Shown here piece after piece: positions 20,638 through 29,839 of a stretch of DNA of 48,639 bases. The notes beneath the pieces are model-generated. The model was not told the origin of the DNA, made no database searches, and worked only from the letters and a program-made list of their open reading frames with translations. Origin of the DNA: Mesotaenium endlicherianum (lineage: Eukaryota; Streptophyta; Zygnematophyceae; Zygnematales; Mesotaeniaceae); contig WELA01000646.1 of NCBI GenBank assembly GCA_009602735.1, forward strand, positions 1 to 48,639, in the 5' to 3' direction. Each line of letters begins with the position of its first letter. The first letter of the stretch is position 1. The translations under genes were made by a program, and so were the position numbers.

Positions 20638-21990
20638 GCTAAAGGGAGGGGTTTGGGTAACTGAAACCACTTCAGGCAGGCTGAAGCTGGTCATTCCTAA
20701 TAACTTGGTCATAAGGTCCCTCTTATTGAGTCACGCACACGACAGTGTACTGGGTGGGCATTTGGGGCAAGCCAAAACTGTTGGCAAATTGGCAAAACAA
20801 TATCATTGGAAGAGGTTGCCTCGGCAAGTTTTGAAATATGTGAAATCTTGTGATCAGTGTCAAAAAAATAAGTCAAGGCACACACCACCCGGGGGGCTAT
20901 TACAACCACTACCCATCCCAGCTGGACGCTGGACAACAATATCCATGGACTGGGTGGTAACACTACCAAGAACTGCCAATGAGCATGACTCGATGCTGGT
21001 AGTAGTGGATAAACTGACAAAGATGGTCCTGTTCATCCCCACCACTGTCAAAGTAAACATTTAGAATTGCGAGACAGTTCTACAACCATGTAGTATGCCA
21101 ACATGGGCTACCCTCTAATATTGTCTCAGACGGAGACTCCAAGTTTTAATGGGGTTAATAGCAGTCAAACAGCCGCTTAGCACAGCAAATCACCCTCAGA
21201 CTGATGGGCAGATTGAAAGAACTAACCGAGTCCTGCAAGAGGTGCTGAGAGCATATATTAACCAAGAACAAGATAATTGGGATGACCTGTTGCCTCAAAT
21301 GCAGTTTGCGGTCAACAGTGCAGTGCACGCATCAACGGGCAAGACTCCTTTTGAACTCAGTCTGGGTAAAGTCCCTAAGTCTCCTTCAAATGTGCTGTGG
21401 GAGTCTTTAACTCACCTTGAGGGGATTGACAATCCGATGTCTCTCCAGTTGATTCAAGAGTTTGCTGACACCCTGTCAAAAATCCAGCACAATCTGCACA
21501 AAGCCCAGGAAAATCAACAAAAATACGCTAATCAACACCGTCGAGAGCTGACATTTTCAAAGGGTGATTTGGTCAAACTGCATTCTCAACACCTGTACCT
21601 GCCTGATGTGGTCAAGAAAAAGCATGGACCGGTCTGGGTCAATTCGTATTCTGTGGTGCGTCGTGTCCGTCAAAATGCTTATAAACTGAATATGTCAGCG
21701 GAATATAAGGGTTACCCACTGGTTAATGTCTCCTTCCTGCAACCATTCATCAAGGGTGACACACTGTTCATTGGTTGGTTCCCTGTTCAACCGGGACCCT
21801 GAGGAACATGAGGTCGAGGAGATTTAGAAGCTCGGTCTGTTTGTCGATCATCTAAATATGTCATGAAATACCTGATCAGCGGGAAGGGTTACGATGCCTC
21901 TGGGGATACTTGGGAATTTAAGGACCATTTGACCAATGCCAAAGGGGCGTTCAAACGGTTCCATCTTCGGGCGGCTGGGGCACCTCCCTA
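20638..21990 (+). pseudogene. pol: Integrase and degenerate chromodomain (element B)
   Basis: The HHCC module ([32 protein letters not shown]) and first catalytic Asp (MDWVVTLPRT) are present. A stop and deletions at 21,061-21,148 remove the clean second Asp region. The third catalytic segment (NHPQTDGQIERTNR) and C-terminal domain are open at 21,149-21,802. A degraded chromodomain follows (SSKYVMKYLI, KGYDASGDTWEFKDH), where the Arg-Trp preceding KGYD has become Ser-Gly. Loss of that aromatic residue should weaken histone binding. Confidence 0.85.
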
Positions 21991-22345
21991 ATTGTCGTTT
22001 CATTTGACATAGGACGATGACAGGAGGTGTTGTCTCCATTTGAGTTGGAGGGGAAATGTGCTAGTAAATGACAGGTAGTGTGCGAGAGAGGGACAGTTAT
22101 TGACAGCATAGTCACAGATGGGACACCCACGCCTACATTCAGCAAAGTTGGCGGAATGAAGAAGGGACTTGCACATCAACACATTATTTAACTTACCCTG
22201 CACACACATTCATTTGTTTATTTTTCATCGCACTGCAGCTACGTCTACTCCTCGTAACTACCCTGTAAGGTTAACGGGAACAAACCTACTATAACAATAC
22301 AAACTTGCTTCTCTTCCTGCAACTCCGGTGACAAGATCAAGATCC
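21991..22345 (+). other. Pol-ORF3 spacer with internal polypurine-like tract (element B)
   Basis: Non-coding. AGTTGGAGGGGAAA at 22,043-22,056 resembles the polypurine tract, and element A has the same motif in the same place. No gene found. Confidence 0.5.
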
Positions 22346-22376
22346 TACTAACTTGTGCCTTGGTGGCATGTGCAGG
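22346..22376 (+). promoter_or_regulatory. Branch point and 3' splice site upstream of ORF3 (element B)
   Basis: TACTAAC at 22,346-22,352 and CAG at 22,373-22,375 are followed by G and the ORF3 ATG at 22,377-22,379. Branch adenine to AG distance is about 24 nt. The layout is shared with element A. Confidence 0.6.
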
Positions 22377-23662
22377 ATGGCTCCCACCACACAAAAGGAA
22401 GACAAAAAGCGCAAGGTAGAAGAAGCCAGGAGGACAATGGAGCAATACCAGAAAGAGCTGGCGGCGACGTCCCTCACCAAAAGAGAACAAGAAAGGGTCC
22501 GCAAACAACAAGAGGCGGCAGAGGAAGCACAAAGGAAGAAGGAGCAAGAGGCCAAAAATCTTAGGAAAGCTGAGGAGGAGAGACAGAAGAAACAACAAGA
22601 AGAAGCGGTGGCAGCAGAGGAGGAGAGAAGGAAGAAGGCTGAAGCTGACAAGCAGAAGAGCCTGGCCACTTACAGGATATACGATGGTGGGTGGCCAAAC
22701 CTTTGATAACCTGAAGGAAGCATTGCTGGCAGCCCAGGATATCAACAAGCTGGAACAGGAAACAATGTTACAGAGAGAAGGAGCTGAGATCCTAGACAGG
22801 TACATTGAGACACACATGGGTGTGGTCCTCTACAAAGATTATGCCAAAATGGTGGGGTATACAGCAGAGCAGGCACGATTTCTGGCAGATGACTCGGAAG
22901 ATAAGCCGGTACCAGTGCCTGGCATAGTGGGGAATCAGAGACTCATCAGGATGGTCAGCATGCAGCCCAATAGCTTTAAGGATGCGATATTCTACCTCTC
23001 ACTACTTCCAGCTTACAATGAAGTTGAGAGGAGGAGCTGGGAGTACTTGGCCAGGGAAGCAGGGCAGCAGATGTTCTTCCCCCACAGATTCTCTTGTAAG
23101 CTGAAAAAGGCCGAGCATGGACCACAGTACTACCAGCAGCCCACAAATTGGAGGTGGATGACCGTCACTAACAGGAAGCAGGAGCGTGACCAAGCCCATC
23201 CAGATGACTTCCATAATAGGCTGGACGGCTACCTCATCCTACCACCTCACATTGCCCCTTGGGACCCCAAGCTAAATGGATGCCTGAGTAATATGAATGC
23301 TGAGACCAAGGAGCACAGGAGGAGGGGGAGAAATTACTTCTTGAAGAAGAAGCATGCCTTTGACAAATGGACGAAGAATGCAGGCCGGATAGATATCAGC
23401 AGGCTGAGGCGTGGCAACCTCCAGCTCGTCCTAAGAAAGAGCGGTTAGTGGATTTTTCTATGCCTACCCGGGAGCAGGATGACTTAGTGGACGAGACCCC
23501 TACCCTTTCAGAGGAGGAAGATGAGGAGGATGAAGAAGAAGAACAAGGCAGAGGAGAAGCATCAGGAGCTGGTACTCAGGAGATCCAAGGGCAGGCAGAA
23601 GCAGGGGCTCTTAGGGCGCGAAGATCAGGTGTATTCACTGTCACTAATGATCCCCACAGCTA
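22377..23662 (+). pseudogene. ORF3 of element B
   Basis: Begins MAPTTQKEDKKRKVEE and continues as an uninterrupted coiled coil of about 100 residues (repeating Glu, Lys, Gln, Arg; AAEEAQRKKEQEA, AAEEERRKKAEADK). One extra nucleotide near 22,685 shifts it into the frame starting GGQTFDNLKEALLAAQ, which runs through VVLYKDYAKMVGYTAEQARF, LSLLPAYNEVERRSWEYLA and LDGYLILPPHIAPWDPKLNG to about 23,448. A second shift leads to the acidic run EEEDEEDEEEEQ and an end at 23,662. The Arg-Ser-rich tail of element A is missing. Long stretches match element A at the protein level, consistent with selection on the protein before decay. Function unknown; no membrane segment. Confidence 0.75.
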
Positions 23663-23730
23663 GGCAACAGTGCTGAAACACGGGGGGGTTAGTTCTGTTA
23701 GTTTCCTTACCAGCTAATTTTGCAATTCAA

Positions 23731-23766
23731 TGTTGTCGAGGCGACAACAATTTAAGTTCGAGGGAT
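23731..23766 (+). other. Hairpin and polypurine tract of element B
   Basis: TGTTGTCG-3 nt-CGACAACA at 23,731-23,749, then TTCGAGGGAT directly before the LTR start TGTAATG at 23,767. Confidence 0.75.
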
Positions 23767-24532
23767 TGTAATGTATCAGTATATTGGTAGATATAATATT
23801 CATTTGAATATAATAGTAAGTTCAATATATTGGTAGATATAACATTCTTATAACTATAATAGTTAATTACGTTCAACCTGCTAAACTTTACTTAATATTT
23901 AGTCTGTTGGACTTCATAAAATTATGAGTTTAATGACTCAGCCGAGAGCAGCAGGCTGAAGTCAAATTAGGTCAGCTTGCTGACACATTCTTTGACAACC
24001 AGCTGACTTCCGTACTCAGTAGCAGCAAACTGCCTAAACATGCATCTAAGTGTGGTATGCTAGATGAATGGCCAGATGACATCCTTAGGATGGATGGCAA
24101 TTCGGGATGATGGGAGATGGCGGTGGATTTGGTTAACCGAGGTCCTACCAACGTGGTTAACTCCCAGGTAGGCGGTGCCATCGCACTTGCCGTTGAACAG
24201 TAAACTCATTCCATGTACACATGCTAGGTATTGCTCTCCAGTTCGGCATTCGGAAACGAGGCCAATCCTCTTGTACAAGCTTACTGAGAGATATCGGAAT
24301 CCAAGGCGAGAAGCCATTGATATGCACTGTCTTCTAGCCTTGCTTATGTATGAGTTCACTGATTTGTATTATTGATGCTAATTTACTTATTTGACTCGCG
24401 AGTATTGTCCATTGCTAGTGTGTTGTCTTATGCTGTTTAATCAATTAACAAAAAAATACCATAAAGAGAACTTGCTGATATAAAGATCTTCATTAATTGT
24501 TAATCACCTATTTGGTAAATCGATTCATTTCA
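23767..24532 (+). mobile_element. 3' LTR of element B
   Basis: 766 bp from TGTAATGTATC to GATTCATTTCA. A TATAAAG motif at 24,479-24,485 could be its TATA box, though it lies only about 47 nt from the LTR end. The U3 part contains repeated CAGC..GCTGA-type motifs. Confidence 0.88.
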
Positions 24533-26299
24533 GGATCCCTCTAGCACAAGTGTCTACACGAAGTAGCGGGGCACTTCCGTTCAGTTCAGACAGGTGAGAG
24601 TGGCCTGGCATCAGAGTGGCTACCTCAAGGCAATGCCTAATTTGTGTCGCTGTCTGAGGACCAACCGCTGCTCCTTGTGCCACGCTCGTCTGCCTAAGAC
24701 AGCATCATCCAGAAAGACAGACATGCAGGGAGGCAGGCCTGACGGCGGGAAGGCAGATGGACAGCCAAGCGGGTCTGGCAGGCAGAGAGGCAGGCAGACA
24801 GACAGGCAGACAGGCAAACGGGGAAAAAGGCAGGCAAGCAGACAGACGTGAAAGAAGGCAGTCAGGCAGGCAGACAAGCGGGTAGTTAGGCAGGTCGAAA
24901 GAAATGCAGGGAGGCAGGCAGGAACACAACAGAGCGCAGCAACATTGATGCTGTTGGAAAAAAAAAAGTAGAAGGGCGCTCCCGAATGGCAGCAGTTGTT
25001 GGCCCTGTGCGGAGATGAGACTCGCCCGCCGGCGTGAAGCCGACAGACAAAGTCCCTCTTGAACAAGGGCCGGGGTTGGGTGCCACCTGTTCGCGAGCAC
25101 GTGCACCCTGTCGCTCGGCTGGCGGGCAGCAGAGGGCACGCACGCACGGACAAGTGGCGCGGCGTGATGAGCTTTGGCAAAAATGCACGGGTCCGGTATC
25201 TGCGGGAAGAGGCATAACAGCACCACCAGAAACAATTCCAGAAGACCCCTCTAGTCGAACCTGCCCTCAGACTAGCCTCCTCCCCGGTCGCACATGACTA
25301 GCTCACCCGTCCCCAGGTTAGTGGGTTCATTTATGACGTTAAAAACTTACGCTCCCCCCCTCCGCGGCATGCTGCACCCACATCAGCACTCATCGCAATA
25401 ACCAGCACCACCACCACAAGAGCGAACCAATGACGGAGAGTTAGTGTATGAGTCACCAACTGCAATGCAATACACGTGCTATGCTTAACGGCGCAGGTCC
25501 AATCCAGATCAACACCTCAGCTTCGCCCTAGCCCTAGCTCAAGCGTAATTTCAGACGTAAGCAAAAGCATCTGCACCGGCAGCAGCAGCAGCAGCGATAC
25601 AGAGATGCCAAGCTGCAAGAAAGTCTTCCCCACCCTGTTGACTGACCCGGCGCCAGGATAATCAGCAACCAGCCCCCCCCTCTTCCCCCCCTCCCCCCCA
25701 CTTTGAACAGGTGCACACGCAGATGAGTAGATTGAGGAGGAGAAGGTAGGCACTTATCTTTTGGAACAAGGGGAGTGCGAGCGCACGGGCGACGGCCGTG
25801 CGTGCTCGCCTCACGCGCAGGGCACGCCCTCGACGCACGCACTCCAAGCAGCCACCAGGACCCACCACCTTCCGCCCTCGCGCCCCCGTGGCCCCGGCGC
25901 CCCCTGCCCCCCCTCCCCTAAGCCCCATTCCCACGAGTTGGTTAGCGCCTTGCTGCCTCTAGCGTGACATCATTCTCCTCTCCTCTCCTCTTAAGTGCCG
26001 CCGCGACGAGCACGTGCTTGCTCTTGAATTTGCAAGTGTGCATAAGACACAAGTAGGTCATTGCAAAAGTGCCTCGCAAGGCACTTTCGCTTTGCTGGGA
26101 ATGGCGATGTAGTAGACCTATGTTTGGTACAGAAGGGCGCTTAAGGCGCTCCCAGATTCTAATCCAAAAGAAGCCCGCAGGCTCTGACTCTCCCATCACA
26201 AGCTGACCTCAGGCCCCAGCACCCTCGCGAGTGTGCCGCCATTGCTAATGTCAACAATGTAGCCCGGCCATCGACAGACGCATCCCCCAATCCCAACAC
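24533..26299. other. GC-rich host DNA with GGCAGGCAGACA repeats, no gene recognised
   Basis: Imperfect GGCAGGCAGACA-type repeats occupy about 24,715-24,915, a short CAG run lies at 25,578-25,595, and C-rich tracts lie at 25,672-25,700 and 25,870-25,925. Short open frames on both strands are compositionally biased and show no motif. The left edge is the LTR of element B. Confidence 0.5.
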
Positions 26300-26940
26300 C
26301 GCTTGTTGTCCCCCCTCGATTCCTCCCCTTCCTCTTGCTTCAAGCCCGCCCCATCCACCTCCCCACCTCTCCTCCTTCAGGTTTCTCCACCTCCTCCTCT
26401 CCTTCACCGCTTGAGGCCTCCTCCTTCCTCCTCCCTTTCCTCATCTCCTTCCCCTTCCTCTTTCCTCTCTCGACTACACCTCCTCTTCCACCTTCTCAAT
26501 TCTCACCTTCTTTCTCCCCTGCCTTCTCCTCTTCCTCTCCTCCTCCCTCACCTCTCCCACTCACTCAACTCCAACTTCTTCTCCTCCTCCTTCCCCCTCG
26601 CCTCCTCCATTGCCTCCTCCGCCCCTCCTCTCCTCCCTTCCTCCCCCCCTCCTCTCTCATTTTGTCCCCCCTCTTTCCGCCTTCATCAAGCCCATCTTCT
26701 CCTCCTCCTCCTTCTGCACCTCCTCCCTCCTCCTCCTCCCCCCTCCTGTCCACCCCTCTCCCCTTCATCACCTTCCTTCCTCCTCCCTCTTCACCTTCCC
26801 TCTCCCCCCTCCTCCCTCCTTTAGTTCCACCTCCTCTTCCTCCTTCTCCCTTCCTCCTCCCCTGCCTCAACCCCCTCCCTTCTCCCTCAACGCCTTCCCT
26901 CTACCCCTCCTTCCTCCTCCTCCTCCTCCTCAACGACTGC
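26300..26940. repeat. Polypyrimidine-polypurine tract
   Basis: More than 600 bp in which the plus strand is almost entirely C and T, dominated by CTCCTC and CCTTCC. Long frames of Ser/Pro/Leu (plus) or Glu/Gly/Arg (minus) are artefacts of composition. Such mirror-like tracts can form triplex DNA. Confidence 0.85.
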
Positions 26941-27468
26941 CTCTTGCGCCTCCGCTCCACCTTCTCGTCCCACTTCTCGTCGCGCTCGCGCTCGCGCTCC
27001 CCCCTCACCACCTCCCTGCGCTGCCGCTTCTCCACCCGGCGCTCCTCTCGCTCCTCCCGCCGCCCCATCTGCTCGCGAAACTCCTCCTCCCGCCCCCTCT
27101 CCACGGCCCGCTCTAGCTTCTCCTCCTCGCGCCGCCGCCGCTTGCCCTCCCGCTCGCGCCGCCGCTCCTGCACGCGCTGCGACTTGCCCAGCCTGCCGGG
27201 GGGGTCCTTGTTGCCCACCAGGAACTTGACCACGGAGAACATGCGCTCCAGCGGCGAGAGGAAGAGGCTCTGCGCGTCGGCGGCCACGACGGCGGCGCCC
27301 ACGCCCAGGATGGCCACGAGCGCGCATGTGAGCCACAGGTTGTTGAGCAGAGCCTCCCGCTCCGCGTGCGAGTTGTCCAGGATGGCCAGCGTGCCGCACT
27401 CGCCCGCCGCCGACCGGAATGCGGCCTGCGGGCGGCTGGGGCACCGGAAGGCGCTCGCGTCCACCCGC
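26941..27468 (-). CDS. Host exon encoding one membrane segment and a charged coiled coil
   Basis: Minus-strand exon after an acceptor (GCGTGCAG) at 27,469-27,471. It encodes CGTLAILDNSHAEREALLNN, a membrane segment (LWLTCALVAILGVGAAVVAA), then LFLSPLERMFSVVKFLV and a long Arg/Glu coiled coil. Codon third positions are strongly G/C as in a real GC-rich gene. The pattern of a membrane helix followed by xPLERMxxVVK resembles the junction in large algal membrane proteins with class III nucleotide-cyclase domains; that is a memory-based inference and no cyclase domain is visible. The 3' end is uncertain because it runs into a purine tract. Its first codon completes the split codon left by the exon at 28,162-28,267. 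Confidence 0.55.
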
Positions 27469-28161
27469 CTGCACGCGCGCACGCACGCACGCACGTTGCC
27501 ATTGCTGTCATTGTTACGAAACGGCTTGGAGGTACAAGCATTGCACATAGACGTGTATGTGTCTATGCATACATGCACGCACATATCCACCCCTCTGCGC
27601 CTGCGCAGGTGTGAACCTCCGAGGTCCAACCCGGGAGGCGTTGGCCGGCTGACACGGAATCACGCTCGCTCAAAAGGCGTTCCTGAAAAGACGGAGTGTG
27701 GCATAGGATGAGAGCCCAGCGGCAGTCAGCCGGTAGAGCAGCAGTAGCGGCAGCAGCAGCTGTGCCTCTGCAGCCCCACACAGGGTTTACTTGTTCAGGT
27801 AGGGGGAAGTGGCACACCCTTCCTGAGCTGGCCTCAGTGGGATGGGATGGGATGGCAACCTCAGATGCAACAGCAGTGCTTATGCTAAATAAAGCGCACG
27901 CACGTGGATGAGTGTATGTATATCTGTGTGTGTGTATGTATGTGTATGTGTATGTGTGTGTGCGTGCGCGTATTGGTCAGTCGAGGATAAAGAAGGCCAG
28001 CGCTAGACATGATGCGGGTGCACTGGCCTGAGATGTAGCAACAGCAAATATCATGAAATAATAAGGTTGAGTGGGAGGGGAGGAGGGGGGAAGGGGGGGC
28101 GTTAGCGGGAGGGCAGCATGCAGGACACAGCTGACAGGCGAGGGGGGGCGTTGCCGCTTAC
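27469..28161 (-). other. Probable intron with GT microsatellite
   Basis: Lies between a GTAAGC donor (28,156-28,161) and a GTGCAG acceptor. It contains a (GT/TGTA)n run at about 27,912-27,965 and G-rich stretches near 28,070-28,105. No other coding sequence seen. Confidence 0.45.
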
Positions 28162-28267
28162 TCTTTATCATAGCACTCAAAGACAGCAGCCATGGACGTA
28201 AGCTCCGTGAAATTGGCCCCGCCATTATGGTCTCCGAGCAACGACACGCCGTTGACCCCCGGGACAG
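28162..28267 (-). CDS. Host exon upstream of the membrane-segment exon
   Basis: 106-nt minus-strand segment from an acceptor (CAGCACCAG) to a GTAAGC donor. It reads VPGVNGVSLLGDH, then GGANFTELTSMAAVFECYDK. It ends with two nucleotides of a codon (GA), and the next exon begins with G, giving a Glu codon, so the phases are compatible across a 693-nt intron. The peptide is not repetitive and contains a possible N-glycosylation site (NFT), consistent with an extracellular part of a membrane protein. The family is not recognised. Confidence 0.5.
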
Positions 28268-28296
28268 CTGGTGCTGCCACGAGCATCCACCAGTCN

Positions 28297-28510
28297 ATCC
28301 ACATCTATATCCAAGAATGTCCATATCCAGGGCCAGATTTTCGATTCCGAATCTGAGTCCAAATCCAGGTCCATATTGATAGTCATATTCATATATCCAT
28401 ATCCATATATCCAAATCTATATCTCACCATATCCAAGTCCAATTCCAAATCCATGTCCATATCCATGACCATATCAAAATCCAAATCCAAATCCAAATCC
28501 AAAAAGTCGG
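28297..28510. repeat. Hexanucleotide TCCATA/TCCAAA repeat
   Basis: Degenerate 6-bp units (ATCCAT, AATCCA) for about 210 bp, within the presumed intron upstream of the exon at 28,162-28,267. A single N at 28,296 sits at its edge. Confidence 0.8.
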
Positions 28511-29839
28511 ATCCGGGTCCACATCGAGGTCCATGCCCATAGGCTCATGCTATGTTGTATCCATATCCAAATTCAATATCAATGCTTCCGCACCCACACC
28601 CAAAAATAATATTGAAGTCTTCAAAACCACATAAGATACACCACCTGCACGTATCACACCACCCACGAAGACCCTCCATCAGTGCACGCAAAAGCAGGAA
28701 GGGGCGCTCACAAAGACTCGAACTGTGCCCCATCCAATGAGAACATAATGGTGCGCAAGGTATACATGCACAAAGTTCCAGGAGCCCTACCTGCGGCCCG
28801 CAGGTGAGGTGGGCCCACTAGCTTGTACTTACACACGGGTGTGCACACGTGCGTGCGCACACGCACGGGAGTCGCTGCCGCGCCCGCTCCCTTTGAGCAC
28901 CTGAACAAGTCAGCATTGAGGGCGCACTGAGTGCGTGCAAACAACGTTAGTAACATACCTTCAGTCCTGCCAAGGGAGGAGGGCTTACCAGGGGAGAGGA
29001 ACAAGGGAGGGACGATGCGCCTGCTAGAGCATGCGTTGACTGGCTACCAAGCTTACCATCTAACACACGTGTGTGCTCTCGACACCTGGCTGCATGTACG
29101 ATGTCCACCGCATATACTTGCCCCGACACACCACAGCCCTGGCATGTCTCGACTCAGGAGTGCAGTGACACGCACACACACATCTGGGCACGACAAAAAG
29201 AGGTGCAAGGAAGGTGACAGCAGGGGAGGGTAGAGAGGCTCCGGTGACCGTGCACGGCACAGTAGCAGCAGCTGCAGCGCTGCACACGCGCACATGCATG
29301 CACGCGCGTGTGCTTGCGCGCCCTTCCTTGCTCTCCATGTGCAAGCGTCCCCCGCGCAGCAACTGGTCGGCCCTGCTCCCCCGCCACCACGTTCAGCCCC
29401 AACCACAGCAGCAAGTCAGGGAGGAGGGATGCTCGGCTTGCCGTACAAGATGCCCTAAGACACTGGGTAAAGTGGGGCAGAGAGGGAAGGTGGAAGGACT
29501 CGGATGACAGCCTGCGTCCCACAGGCACTCCTTGTAGTGGCTCTCGCTCCCCACTCCTCGCCTTGTCTCTTGGGCGGCGTCCCCAATCTTGAACGTTGCT
29601 GGCATCCCCCACCCACACACACCACCACCACAAAGACAAACACACAGCCCATGCATGCCCACGCCAAAAAATGCGTGACAAGATGAGTCAACCGTCGGCG
29701 AGGCTGGCATCATTAACCGTCCCATTCCTCATTCGAGAGTGCATGGGAGGGATGTGTGATGCACTCGCGCAAGCGCACGCACAAACACACACACAAACAC
29801 ACACACACAGAGAACGGGATGCGGAGAGCGCCCATGCCG
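28511..29839. other. Presumed intronic host DNA, no exon firmly identified
   Basis: Contains an (AC)n run at about 29,767-29,812 and several isolated splice-like sites. A minus-strand frame around 29,400-29,600 is long but gives different peptides in two frames, so I do not call it. Confidence 0.4.

Larger units (their letters stand above)
16747..24532 (+). mobile_element. Family-A Ty3/gypsy element B, 5'-truncated
   Basis: Plus-strand order: partial LTR, gag, protease, RT, RNase H, integrase, chromodomain remnant, spacer with splice acceptor, ORF3, hairpin, polypurine tract and 3' LTR (23,767-24,532). It retains the gag core that element A has lost but carries many frameshifts. With element A it forms an imperfect inverted pair of about 15.6 kb. 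Confidence 0.87.

Noticed and set aside
26335..27711. 458-codon Ser/Pro-rich frame on the plus strand
   Set aside because: Produced by the polypyrimidine tract and by antisense reading of the GC-rich exon on the minus strand, which has the better coding signature.
29154..29681. 175-codon minus-strand frame as a gene
   Set aside because: Neighbouring frames are equally open, the sequence ends in biased CA/GT repeats, and no motif or consistent splice phase could be found.
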